Assembly: GCA_019448385.1 (NCBI GenBank)
Contig: JAGTXO010000048.1
Coordinates: 1-64,000 of the forward strand
DNA: 64,000 bases
From: Diacronema lutheri
Lineage: Eukaryota > Haptophyta > Pavlovophyceae > Pavlovales > Pavlovaceae
Direction: 5' to 3'
Of this stretch, positions 53,900 to 63,920 are shown in pieces. The position numbers were made by a program, and so were the translations under genes. The notes under the pieces were generated by a model. That model saw only the letters and a list, made by a program, of their open reading frames with translations, made no database searches and was not told the origin of the DNA. Within the stretch, counting starts at the first letter, position 1; each line of letters begins with the position of its first letter.

Positions 53900-56800
53900 G
53901 CGCATGCTCGGCGCCGCCGCGCGCGTCGCGCCGCGCCTGCCGCCGCTCCACCCGAACGCGACGCGCCTCTCCGTCTCCAACCCGGCCGTGCCCGGCCTCG
54001 CGCTTGCGCTCCCGGCCGGCGCCGGCGGCCGCGCGAACGGCAAGGGGCTCGTGGCGCTTGACCTGGCGCAGGGCTCGAGCGAGGAGCGGCACATGTCCAT
54101 CGACCTCGCGCCCGCCAAGCAGCTGCAGCACCTCGACCTCGCCACGCAGGACGGTGGCGGTGGCGGGCCGGGCGACGGCGTCGCCGACGGTTGGTTTGAC
54201 GACGCCTACTCCAACTCGTGGCACGGCGCGGACGGGATGCACGAGGCCAACTCGCAGCTCTTCCTGCAGGAGGTGGCGTTGCTGCAGATGCAGGCGGACG
54301 GGTGGAAGAGCGAGTGGAGTATGGCGATGCAGGACAACGAGCGGCTGCGCGCCGCGCTCTACGACGCGCAGACGGCGCTCGCGCAGCACGCGGACGGCTC
54401 GACGGCCGTCGACATGACCGCCGCGTCGCACGCGGCCGAGCGCGCGCTCAGCTCGGCGGGCGGTGGCGGCGGGATGGGCATCTCGCTGCCCGATGCCAAC
54501 TCGCAGTCGGCCGAGCAGTGGAAGGAGCTCTGCGCGCAGATCGCGCGCGGCGCGGGCGATGAGCGCGCGGCGCTGCTCGACGAGATCGGCCGGCTGCGCG
54601 CCGAGGTGGACGAGGTGCGAGACCGGTTCGGCGAGCTATCGGCGCAGCGCGACGAGGCGGAGCAGGCGTTGCACTCTGAGAAGGCGAGCGTCGCGCACTG
54701 GAAAGCCTCTGCCGAGCGCGAGGTCGCACTGCGCGCGCAGCTCGCGCGCGACCACGCCAAGGCGCTCGCGCGCCGCGCCGAGCTTGCGTCGAGCGCAAAG
54801 GCGGGCTCGGCGGACGAGATGAAGGCCAAGCTCGTCGAGGCGCTCGCGGCGTACGACGCGAAGAACGACGAGTTTGAGCGCACGCGCTCCGAGCTCGAGG
54901 GCAAGCTGACCGCCGCGTTCTCGGAGCACCGGATGGAGGTTGAGCGGCTCGCGCGCGAGAAGGAGAGCAAGGATGAGGCGCTCCAGGCGGCGTACGGCGG
55001 CGTGCAGCGGTGGAAGTCGCAGTGGCAGGACCTGCTCTCGGAGAAGCACTCGCTCACCGCCGAGCTCACCACGCTCCGCGCCGAATTCCAAAAGTCGTCG
55101 CAGACGTACGACAAGGAGATCGACGTGCTCAAGGAGGCGCTCGACAAGCAGCGGCGCGCGGCCGACGAGCTGCGCGAGCGGTGGGAGTCGGAGATGGCGG
55201 AGAAGAACCAGTTTGAGGTCGAGCTGCAGCTCTCGGCGCGCGGCGGGCACAAGGTCACCGAGCAGGAGCGCCGCCAGCTCGTCACGCAGCTCTCGACGGC
55301 AAAGTCGGCCGCCGCGCGCGCCGAGCAGGCCGCCGCGACAGCGTCCGACGAGCGCGACGCGCTCGCCAAGGAGTTGGCCGGCCTCAAGTCGGAGGTGGAG
55401 GAGTTGACGATCTCGCACGACCTCGAGGTGGAGCGACTGCGCGAGAAGTGGGCTGAGCTCGAGGCCGAGGTCGAATCGCTCACCGCCGACGTGGCCGAGA
55501 AGGGCGAGGCGCTCGACAAGGCGAACGCGTCGAGCAGCGTTGACAGCGAGCAGGCCGTCGCGCAGCTGCGCGAGCAGGTTGACTCTCTCACGTACCGGCT
55601 GAACGAGACGCAGTCACTCGTGCGCGAGGCCAAGGCCGCGCTCAAGCGCGAGCAGAAGGCGCGCGAGGAGGCGGAGGAGGCGATGCGCGAGGCGCGCGAG
55701 GCGGCGGACGAGCTCGAGAAGGAGCTCGATCTCAAGGACGAGGCGCAGGGCTCCGAGCTCGCCGAGCTGCACATCGCGAGGGACAAGGCGAGCAACGAGC
55801 TTGCCGACCTGCACGCGCGCACGGCCGAGTCGATTGGCACGCTGCACGCGCAGCTGAGCGCCGCCAAGGAGGCGCACAAGGGGGCGGAGGAGCGCGCGAC
55901 CGAGTTTGCGCGCAAGTACGGCAACGAGTTCTTCTTGCGCAAGCAGCTGCACAACCAGCTGCAGGAGATGGTGGGCAACCTGCGTGTCTACTGCCGCGTG
56001 CGCCCGCCCAACAAGCACGAGCTCGCCGTCGACGGCGACAACGGTATCGCCGTGAGCACGCCCGACGAGCAGTCGCTCGTCGTGACGGACAAGGACGACG
56101 CGCGCAATCCGACTCGCCGCTTCGACTACAACATGGTCTACGGCGCGAGCTCGACGCAGGACGACGTGTTCCGCGACACCGAGCCGCTGATGACGTCCGT
56201 GCTCGACGGGTTCAACGTGTGCATCTTTGCATACGGCCAGTCGGGCTCGGGCAAGACCTTCACGATGGAGGGGACGGCCGAGCAGCCGGGCCTCGTCTTC
56301 CGCGCGGTCGCGCGCCTCTTTGAGGTCGTCGCCGAGCGGCAGGAGCAGGGGTACGCCACCGAGCTCTTCCTCGGGATGGTCGAGATTTACAACGAGGCGC
56401 TCCGAGATCTCCTTGCCGACCCCAAGGAGGTGCGCGCGACGCGCGCCGCCGCGCGCCACGCACGGCCGCTCACGCGCGCGCTCGCCGCCGCGCCGTTGCG
56501 CGGAGCACGTCGCAGGACGTGAGCGCCAAGAAGTACGAGATCCTGAAGGACTCGCTTCTCGGCATGTACGTCAAGGACCTCACCTCGACCGCCGTGCACA
56601 CCGCGTCGCACGTGCGCAACCTCGTGCAGCAGGGTGCGCGCGCGCGCGCCACGCGCGCGCCGCGCGCGCGCCGGCTGCGCCGCGCGGCTCACTCTTCTCC
56701 CACCCGTCCCCTCCCGCGCGCGCAGGCAACGAGCACCGGCGCACGTCCGTGACGAATCTGAACGAGCATTCGTCACGCTCGCACATGGTCGTAACGATCG

Positions 56801-57683
56801 TCTCGCGCACGACGAACGAGCAGACGGGCGAGTCGTGGGTGGGCAAGCTGTCGCTCGTCGACCTCGCCGGCTCGGAACGGCTCTCAAAGGTGCGCGCGTG
56901 CGCTCCTGCGCGCGCCTGTGCGCCGAGTGGAGCAGGTCACGCCCCCTCCCCTACCCCCCCCCCCCCCTCCCCTCCCCTCCCCTTCCCCTCCCCGGGTGCC
57001 GCGGCCGCACTCCGCGCCAAGCTGCGCTCACTCGGCACGGTGTGCCGCGGCGTGCCGCCCGCCCATGCGTGCGCCACGCCGCTCGCGCGCAGTCCGAGAC
57101 CACCGGCGCGGCGGCGAAGGAGTCGATGAGCATCAACAAGTCTCTCACGACGCTCGGCACCGTGATCGCAGCGCTCGCCAACGGCGAGAAGCACATCCCG
57201 TACCGCGACTCAAAGCTCACGTACCTGCTGCAGGACTCGCTCGGTGGCAACTCGAAGACGCTCATGTGCGGCGCGCGCGCCGCGCGGAGCGCGCGCGCCG
57301 TCCGCGCCGCTCACGCGCGGACGGCGAGGTGCGTCCCCTCGCTCTGCGCACGCAGGTTCGTCAACGTGAGCCCGGCGCAGTTCAACGTGAAGGAGACGAT
57401 CAACTCGCTCAACTTTGCCAACCGCGCGAAGAGCGTCGCGCTTGGCAAGGCGAGCAAGAACCGCGAGGCCGCGCAATCCGCCGTCAACAAGGTGACGACG
57501 ACGCTCTCCGCGCTGCAGGAGTCCAACGACGCGGAGAGCAAGAAGCCGGCGGGCGCGGCCAAGCCCGTGGCTGGCACAGGGGCGCAGGCCGTCGCGAACG
57601 GCGCCGCCAAGCCAGCGGCGGCCGCGGGCGCAAAGCCCGCCGCGGCGGCGAGCAGACGACCGGCCGGCGGCGCGCGGCGCTGA
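49716..57683 (+). CDS. Giant kinesin with two motor folds, TPR and VHS-like domains
   Basis: Six exons: 49716-50089, 50234-56429, 56516-56633, 56726-56889, 57093-57265 and 57356-57683, giving 2450 residues. Introns (144, 86, 92, 203, 90) are GT-AG, mostly GTGCG donors. Residues 109-425 form a degenerate kinesin motor: [21 protein letters not shown] where the P-loop should be, [34 protein letters not shown]. Residues 580-720 are kinesin-light-chain-like TPRs ([39 protein letters not shown]). About 910-1060 is VHS-like ([12 protein letters not shown]). Coiled coil covers 1460-2030. Residues 2030-2380 are a complete kinesin-14-type C-terminal motor: neck [17 protein letters not shown]-loop [38 protein letters not shown]. 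The C-terminal motor should move to microtubule minus ends; the first looks unable to bind ATP. An ATG at 49647 could add 23 residues. Confidence 0.9.
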
Positions 57684-57735
57684 GCCCCAAATTTCAAAAT
57701 CAGACACTCTTACAAATTTAAATTCAGAAACTCCT

Positions 57736-57780
57736 TATTATATCCCCATATGGCGTCGTTAGTATTATATCCCCATATGG
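57736..57780. promoter_or_regulatory. AT-rich intergenic stretch with a duplicated 18-mer
   Basis: TATTATATCCCCATATGG occurs twice, at 57736-57753 and 57763-57780, identical, in the AT-rich gap between the kinesin stop and the next ATG at 57872. The copies lie about 90-135 bases upstream of that ATG and are the best promoter candidates for it. Confidence 0.5.
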
Positions 57781-57871
57781 AGGTATTACTTTCCGAGTTG
57801 AAGTTTCGAGTTTCGCGAGCGGTGGCTTTTACACCAACGAGAGCGAGCTCCAGCCGACAAACCCGTCCGCG

Positions 57872-58900
57872 ATGGCCCGCCTGATCACCAGCCACGACAA
57901 GCTGCACGCCCACGCGATCAGCGGCGCGCTCTGCCTCGCGCAGCTCCTTGTACGATGGCTTCTTCTTTTCATGACTGGCTCGGCCTTCGCCGCCGCCGAA
58001 TCGGCCATCTTCAGCGTCGCCGCGCTCGCCGTCCACGCGCTCGCGCCGCTCTTGTCGCTGTCCATCGGCGTGCCGGCCAAGCGCAACATGTCTTCGCCGA
58101 TGGTGTGGCCCGAGTTCCGTATGCACAGCCTCATCTTCTCCACGCGCCATGTCGCCTCGTGCACGGCTGCGCTCCTGCTCCCAAGCCCGCTCGCCAGAGT
58201 CGCGCAACTCGCGATCGCGCACGCCGCGATGGTTGCGGCGAGCATCACCACCGAGCGGCTCGGCGACCCAAACCAGCGCACGACGAGCGCAATGCCCTAT
58301 CCACCCGGTGTCGGCGCGTCGGACGTTGCGATGGTCAAGGACGCGTACGCCTACGCGCAGCTGCTGGCAACCGCGCAGTCACTCGCCGGCGATGCGCACC
58401 TCTCCTACATGGCGCTTCTCGCGATCCAGCTCGCGCCGCTCATGATGACGCTCGTGCGCAAGGGACTTGCAAAGAGCGAGCACTATCACTTTGTCTACGC
58501 GTGCGCGCTTGCGATGCCTGCCCTCGGCATGGCGTCGGCCAGCACGCACAACGCCGTAGCGATGCAGGCCTCGGCGTTCACGCTCATCTGCGGCGTCGTC
58601 GCGCGCGAGCTACGCTTCCGCTTCCGCTTTGGCAAGCACCTCACGTGGCTCGTCGCGCCAGCGCTTGGATGGACGCTTAGCACCGCAGCCATTGGCGTGC
58701 TGCCCGTCCGTGCCGCGACGGCGCTCGTCGTGTGCGCGCTCGCGCTCGTCTTCGCCGGTTTTCGGCCGCCGCGCCTTGCGGCCACGTGGCTCGTGCTCGC
58801 GTTCCGCGCGCGCGAGGGGCGGCGCAGCCTCAAGCCGGCGCCCAAGCTATCGGCAGCGCGTGCGGGCAGCGCGTGCGTTGCTTGCGTCGCCGCTGCATGA
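57872..58900 (+). CDS. Multi-pass membrane protein of unknown function
   Basis: 342 residues, single exon. About eight hydrophobic helices, including ALCLAQLLVRWLLLFMTGSA, FSVAALAVHALAPLLSLSIG, AQLAIAHAAMVAASI, LVAPALGWTLSTAAIGVLPV and ATALVVCALALVFAG. Polar loops hold MARLITSHDKLHAHAISGA at the start and SEHYHFVYACAL. I do not recognise a family. The last 13 codons run into a 51-base tandem repeat, and the stop lies inside its first unit, so the C-terminus was probably remade by the repeat. Frame and composition are clean. Confidence 0.75.
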   Translation: MARLITSHDKLHAHAISGALCLAQLLVRWLLLFMTGSAFAAAESAIFSVAALAVHALAPLLSLSIGVPAKRNMSSPMVWPEFRMHSLIFSTRHVASCTAALLLPSPLARVAQLAIAHAAMVAASITTERLGDPNQRTTSAMPYPPGVGASDVAMVKDAYAYAQLLATAQSLAGDAHLSYMALLAIQLAPLMMTLVRKGLAKSEHYHFVYACALAMPALGMASASTHNAVAMQASAFTLICGVVARELRFRFRFGKHLTWLVAPALGWTLSTAAIGVLPVRAATALVVCALALVFAGFRPPRLAATWLVLAFRAREGRRSLKPAPKLSAARAGSACVACVAAA

Positions 58901-59066
58901 GAGTGCCCGCCATCGGGCAGCGCGTGCGTTGCTTGCGTCGCCGCTGCACGAGAGTGCCCACCATCGGGCAGCGCGTGCGTTGCTTGCGTCGTCGCTGCAT
59001 GAGAGTGCCCGCCATCGGGCAGCGCGTGCGTTGCCTGCGTCGCCGCTGCATGAGAGTGCCCGCCAT
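58863..59066. repeat. 51-base tandem repeat, four units
   Basis: Units at 58863, 58914, 58965 and 59016, each CGGGCAGCGCGTGCGTTGCT... followed by GAGAGTGCCCGCCATC, with a few substitutions and a partial fifth unit. The first unit supplies the stop of the membrane-protein gene. From 59067 to 59437 I see only intergenic sequence leading to the next ATG. Confidence 0.9.
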
Positions 59067-59437
59067 CGGGCGCCGCTTGGCAGCGGGTGAGGGCGGGCGG
59101 CTGGACGCGCGCGCAACCTTGGCCCTACTCTGCGATCACTGCTCTGCGCACTGGTCGCGCACGGAGACAGCCTGTGCTCGCTCGCCAGCGCGGCGCGCAC
59201 AGGCGGTCGGCGGGGCTAGGGGAGGACCGGCCAGCGGACTCCCTCGGCAGGGCGCCGCACAGTCAGTCTTTGAGCCCGCGCAGTCGGGACGACGCTTGAT
59301 GACAGTCAAGGTGCCGTCCCGTCTGTCAGTCGTGGTCTCGTGGACTCGCACGAGTACCAGTAGTCCAGTACGCATCGTTCCGGACAACCGCCATGGCGGG
59401 CGCGAAGTGAGGGTCGATTGAGACGCTTGCGCGAGCC

Positions 59438-60091
59438 ATGCTCCCGCGCAAGGGCAAGGCCATCGAAGGCGTGGACACGTCGTCGCTCGTCGGGCTGCAC
59501 GCCGCCGTGTATCGCGCCCAGCAGCAGCGCCTCGGCCAGGCGCCGCGTGACCTGCCCGCCGCGGCGTCTATCGGGCGCGGACGCGACCTGTTTGCCACGC
59601 GCAACCGAGGCGTGGACGAGCGCGACGAGCGCGTGCGAGAGAGCGAGGCGCGAGCGCAGGAGCGCGCCGGCTCGTCACTCGCGCGCAAGTCGGAGCTGTA
59701 CGCGCAGCTGATGCGCGGCTCGGCTGCGGAGGACGCGCTCGGCTCGGCCGCCGACGAATCGCTCGTCGACTGGGGCCGCAAGCAGTGCGCGCGCGCGACG
59801 CTGGTGTCGGCGGACATGGAGCGCGACGCGGAGCGGCGGGCGTGGGAGCGGGACGCGGCTGCGGAGGTCGAGCGCGGAGGCCCACCGTCGGCGGCCGTCG
59901 AGCGCAACAGCTCTGTGAAGCGCTTCCTCGACGAGGTCGTGCAGGACACAGCCGCCGAGCGCGAGCGCGCGGCGGTCGAACGCACGCAGCGCGATCGGGA
60001 GCGGGCGACGAGGAGCGAGCTCATCGCCTCGAAACGCGCAGCGCTCAAACGCGCGCGCGTGGAAGCAGGCCGAGCCACAGGCATGCAGTGA
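59438..60091 (+). CDS. CCDC174-like coiled-coil protein
   Basis: 217 residues, single exon, highly charged. Family-like segments in order: SSLVGLHAAVYRAQQQR near the start, RNRGVDERDERVRESEARAQ, SLARKSELYAQLMRG, ADESLVDWGRKQ, and a long Arg/Glu-rich helix to the end (ERERAAVERTQRDRERATRS). CCDC174 proteins are nuclear and linked to the exon-junction and splicing machinery in animals; function here is by analogy. The gene is short for the family, ending soon after the central motif. It converges with the sulfotransferase gene, whose stop is about 100 bases away. Confidence 0.6.
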   Translation: MLPRKGKAIEGVDTSSLVGLHAAVYRAQQQRLGQAPRDLPAAASIGRGRDLFATRNRGVDERDERVRESEARAQERAGSSLARKSELYAQLMRGSAAEDALGSAADESLVDWGRKQCARATLVSADMERDAERRAWERDAAAEVERGGPPSAAVERNSSVKRFLDEVVQDTAAERERAAVERTQRDRERATRSELIASKRAALKRARVEAGRATGMQ

Positions 60092-60197
60092 AAGGACAGT
60101 GTTCGACTCGGAGGGGCGTATAGGTGGCGCGCACGCGCGCAATACATGACAGCAATTCTGGCCCCTGAGGGGGAGGCTCCGCCTCCGCTCCCCCGGC

Positions 60198-61520
60198 CTA
60201 CTTTGCGATTACTGAAAGTCTGCCGCCGCACGCCGCTGCGACGCACGCCTCGCAGCGCGCGCGCAGCCACAGCTGCTCGCACACCGAGCGGTGGTAGAGC
60301 TCAAAGTCATCGGCAAAGAGGCAGCGCACGTGCTCCCACAGCGGACGGTTGGTCGCCTGCATCTGCTCGTACGTGCCTGGCGCGGGCGCACAGATCTGCT
60401 TGTTGTCGCGCGCCTCGGCGCGAGCCCTGCGCGGCACCGGCAGGCCTCCGGGGTGGCCGCAGAGTGCCGAGGCGAACACGTCGGCGTGAGCGCCGCCTTG
60501 CGTCTGGCGTTCGCCAGCCACAGTTTGCCGCGCCCGTGCAGCGGCGGCAGCGAGCGCGCCAGGATCGCTCCGCCAATGCGACGAGTGCAGGCCGACCGCG
60601 AGGGCGCCGAGCCCGAGCCGTGCGCTCCGAAACTCAGCGTCCGCAGCGGCCAAGCCATGCGGAAGGAGGTCGATGGGCACCAGCTTGAACGGCGGCTGCC
60701 GGTCGTGGCGCCCGCGCTTCGCGCGCTGCGTCTCGCCCGCGCGCGCGAAGAAGGGCTCGAGCCACTCGGAGTACTGCGGCAGGACGTGCCCGACGCCCCA
60801 GCCGTCCTTGGAGAAGCCGAGCTTGCCGCTCCTGCCGCCGCGCTGCGGCATGCGCTCCAACGCCTGCACGTGCTGGCGGAAGGTGTAGTTACCAGCGCGC
60901 ACCTTGCGCACATCGCCGACCACGCGGATGAGCTCCGACCAACGGTCGCACATCTTGGAGGCCGCCGTGTGGAAGAAGGAGGAGAGCGCCCTGTCGAGCG
61001 GGTTGCGCACGAGCACGAGGCACAGCCAGCCTGCGAGACGCACCCGCGCACGGGCGCGCGCGGATGGACGAGGCCGCGTGAGGCTGCAAGCGCGCACCCC
61101 GCGCTGGTCCCGCGGGCGTAGGGCAAAGAACGAGCGAGAATCACCGGGGGCCGCGCACTGCTCGGCGGCGTGCGCGTGCGCCGGCATCTTGTGGTCTGGA
61201 TCCGAGTTGAAGACCTGGCGCGCGTATGAGAGGATGCGCGTGGACATCCCGGTTGCCTTGCCATTGTCTGCGAGCCATCGCTCTGCCGCGCGCGTCGAGT
61301 TCGTGTGCGCGAGCATGAGCGCGACGCTCGTCGTCTTGCCAGCCTTGGGCGCGCTGCAGAGCATCAGTTTGGACGGCACGTCGACGACGCACTTTGGCGC
61401 CGGGTACGGGTCAAACCGGTGTCGCGGAGCGCAAATGCCCCCATCAGCGTTTAAGATAGTGCTCGCCGGACGGGAGAGGAGGAGGGCAGCAAGGGCCGCG
61501 CGTGAGGCGTGCCTCCCCAT
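60198..61520 (-). CDS. Carbohydrate-type sulfotransferase (Sulfotransfer_2 family)
   Basis: Exons 61520-61145 and 61030-60198, intron of 114 bases (GTGATT to CGCAG, phase 1), 402 residues. Start at ATG 61520 opens a signal-anchor-like helix (ALAALLL) typical of Golgi type II enzymes. The 5'-phosphosulfate loop of the PAPS site is LMLCSAPKAGKTTSVALML, and the 3'-phosphate motif is LVLVRNPLDRALSSFFH, followed by LPQYSEWLEPFF. Such enzymes move sulfate from PAPS to sugars on glycans. The C-terminal third is Cys-rich (CEACVAAACGG). The intron is a multiple of three, so retention would keep the frame. Confidence 0.75.
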   Translation of the reverse strand: MGRHASRAALAALLLSRPASTILNADGGICAPRHRFDPYPAPKCVVDVPSKLMLCSAPKAGKTTSVALMLAHTNSTRAAERWLADNGKATGMSTRILSYARQVFNSDPDHKMPAHAHAAEQCAAPGDSRSFFALRPRDQRGVRACSLTRPRPSARARARVRLAGWLCLVLVRNPLDRALSSFFHTAASKMCDRWSELIRVVGDVRKVRAGNYTFRQHVQALERMPQRGGRSGKLGFSKDGWGVGHVLPQYSEWLEPFFARAGETQRAKRGRHDRQPPFKLVPIDLLPHGLAAADAEFRSARLGLGALAVGLHSSHWRSDPGALAAAAARARQTVAGERQTQGGAHADVFASALCGHPGGLPVPRRARAEARDNKQICAPAPGTYEQMQATNRPLWEHVRCLFADDFELYHRSVCEQLWLRARCEACVAAACGGRLSVIAK

Positions 61521-61717
61521 GCCGTCCACCACGTTTGACAGCCGTCCACCACACACCAAGGGTACCACGTTTGCCGCTCGCAGACTCGTTTCAATCATAT
61601 GAAGCCTTTCTATTCTGGGCATTGCGACCGACACCGGTCGCGCTCTCGGCCCCCGGGGTCGAAAGGTGCGCTCCGCCGCTCCCGCACACGGCGCACACGG
61701 CACACACCCCTCGCATC

Positions 61718-63585
61718 TCACACACGCGCGGGCGCGCCTGCGGCAGCGCTCGCGGCCGTCCCGGCCGGCTGGTCATGCGCGACTGCTGCCGAGTTGTGCC
61801 TGCGTGCGAGGCCGCGCAGCTTGTAGTACGGCTGGCAGAGCCAGCTCTCGTTGTTCAGCTGCCGCTCGCTCGCGGCCATCTCCAAGCGCATGCGCCGCTC
61901 GCGGCTGCGCAGCGAGAGCTGCTTGGCGTCCATCGCCGCCGTCGTGCGCCCCCACCGGTCGTAAGCTGTCGGCAGCGTGTGCGTGAGGAGGTCGCCGGCC
62001 ACGGGCATCAAGAAGATCATGAACGGGAGCGCGACGAGCCCGTAGACGGTGCGCGCCCAGTAGAGCACCTCGGTGAGCCGCCGGTCCGGCTCGGACACGC
62101 CGATGCCCGCAACGTCCTCGGGCGCAACGCCGAGCAGGCTGAGGTCTCCAAGGACACTGATGGTCTCCTCTGGCCGACCGGCATATGCAGCGATGGCGAC
62201 GGCGCTCAGCACGATGAAGCAGAACAGGTCGTAGATGAAGAGCTGCGCGAGTCGGCCGCCGCGGCCCTTGTACCGGCGCACGCCGCAGCATTCGCCGACA
62301 AGGTCCTCGTCGCTCTGTACGCTGCGGTGTCGCCCTTTCTCCTCGGAAAAGGGGAGCAGAAGAAACGCCAGCCACACAACCAGCACCTGCAGCACAAAGA
62401 GCGCGATTGAGAAGATCGAGACGGGGAAGACGACCGGCTTGCCGTCCGCCTGGAAGTAGAGCGCGGCGCCCACAAAGGTCGAGATGATCCCGATTGAGAG
62501 GAATTGCGATGACTTGAAGACAAGAATGAACCGAACGAGAAGGTACCTGCACGCAAAAGGGACGGGCGCAGCGCAGGGGCCGCGCGCGGGCACGGGCCGA
62601 CGTCGGAACGAGCGCGCGCGCAAGCGTGGCGGCGGAGATGCGCGCGCGCGCACTCGTCCCAATGGTCCATGAGCAGGAACTGGACGAGGAAGAAGACGGG
62701 CTGCACGGGCGGCGGGTAGACGGACAGCGCCTTGAGCACGTAGAACAACGGGTCCTTGAGCTGCAGCCACACTGACTTGTCGTACGGGAAGAGCGTGTAC
62801 AGAAAGCGCGCGCGCACGGCCTTGAGCGCGTGGAGCACGCAGTTGGTGTACGAGGGCGGTGGCCGCTCGGGCGCGAGCTTGCTGATCTGGTGCTTTGCGA
62901 TCTCTTTCACCTCGACCCGCAGGTCGTCCACGGCAGACGAGAGCACGCGCTTTGACGCCGTTTGAATCACGTGCGGCATGTCGATGTCCACAAAGTCCTC
63001 GACGAGCATCGCGTGCAGCCGGTCGATCACAAGATCGACGATAGGGTCGGTCGCCGAGAGGGCGGCGTCCTCGACGGCGTCGTGGCCGTACTGTTTGACG
63101 CGCTGCGCTTGCTCGGCGGCGGCGCGCATGACCTGGTACGTGACCGGCGGGAACAGCGCAGGCCCTGCGTGCGCGAGGAATTCCTCGAACGACACGGTGT
63201 TGGAGCCGTCGGCGTCGATCTGCGCCCAGAAGATGTTGAGCTCGGCCTCGGAAAGCCACTTGCCGGTGAGGCGGTAGAGCGCGTGGCGCAGCTCCTGCTT
63301 GTCGAGCGAACCGTCGTGACGCACATCGCCCTCGTTGTACAGCTCGCGCACGCGCGCGACCTGCTCGGCCGTCAGGCTGTTCACTTGAGAAGCGCGAACG
63401 AGCGCGTCCGTCTGTGCGATCGCCAGCTGCGCGACGCCGACGGTCGCGTCGACGACGACGGTCGCGTGCTGCACAGCCTGCTGACCGTATGACATTGCAC
63501 TCATCAGCCAGTTCCCCGCGCCCTTCGCCTGCACAGCCTGCACAGGCGCCATCTCAGGCTGCGCCGACGCGGGCCTCGGGGGCAT
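61718..63585 (-). CDS. EF-hand protein with C-terminal multi-pass membrane domain
   Basis: Exons 63585-62654 and 62546-61718, intron of 107 bases (GTGCGC donor, phase 2), 586 residues. Residues 70-140 hold an EF-hand pair: the first loop is degenerate (NEGDVRHDGSLDKQEL) and the second canonical (DADGSNTVSFEE). A helical region without membrane segments follows. Then come a hydrophobic block (FFLVQFLLMDHWDE, YLLVRFILVFKSSQ) and helices such as SIGIISTFVGAALYF, FSIALFVLQVLVVWLAFLLL, LFIYDLFCFIVLSAVAIAAY and VALPFMIFLMPVAGDLL. It may be a calcium-regulated membrane protein; I cannot name the family. A second in-frame ATG is at 63552. Confidence 0.75.
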
Positions 63586-63686
63586 GGCGGGCCAGTGTAG
63601 TGCTTGACTTTCGCCGAGGCTGCGAAACAGCGTTTCCGCTCTTTTAAAATCCGGGCATGGCGCGCATGCCGCTTACCGCAGGCGCG

Positions 63687-63920
63687 CTACAAGAACGCCT
63701 CATGGCCCTCATGGCCATGCGCCAGCCGGAGGGCGCCGCGCCGCCGACGGAAGAGCTCGAGGGAGAGCTCGCGCGCGTCACGCTCGGTGATCAGCGCGCA
63801 GCTGCTCGCCAGCTGCTGCTGCTGCCGGTAGTCCGTGAGGATGCGCGAGATCTTGTGCACGAGGCCGGGAATGTGCGCGTCGGCCGGCAGCTGGCGCAGC
63901 AGCTCAGTCGGCTGCAGCAC
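63687..63920 (-). CDS. Possible C-terminal exon of a gene continuing past the window
   Basis: The minus-strand frame ends at a stop at 63687 with protein-like text (ELLRQLPADAHIPGLVHKIS, RILTDYRQQQQLASSCALIT). A C-rich stretch with CAG just upstream (about 63907-63920) could be a 3' splice site, so the rest of the gene would lie beyond 64000. The plus strand is also open over the same bases (63657-63980, starting MARMPLTAGALQERLMALMA); which strand codes is undecided. No family is recognised. Confidence 0.35.
   Translation of the reverse strand: MLQPTELLRQLPADAHIPGLVHKISRILTDYRQQQQLASSCALITERDARELSLELFRRRRGALRLAHGHEGHEAFL

Noticed and set aside
57743-57780. CArG boxes (CCATATGG) for a MADS factor
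   Set aside because: The core has four, not six, A/T bases between CC and GG; reported only as a duplicated 18-mer.
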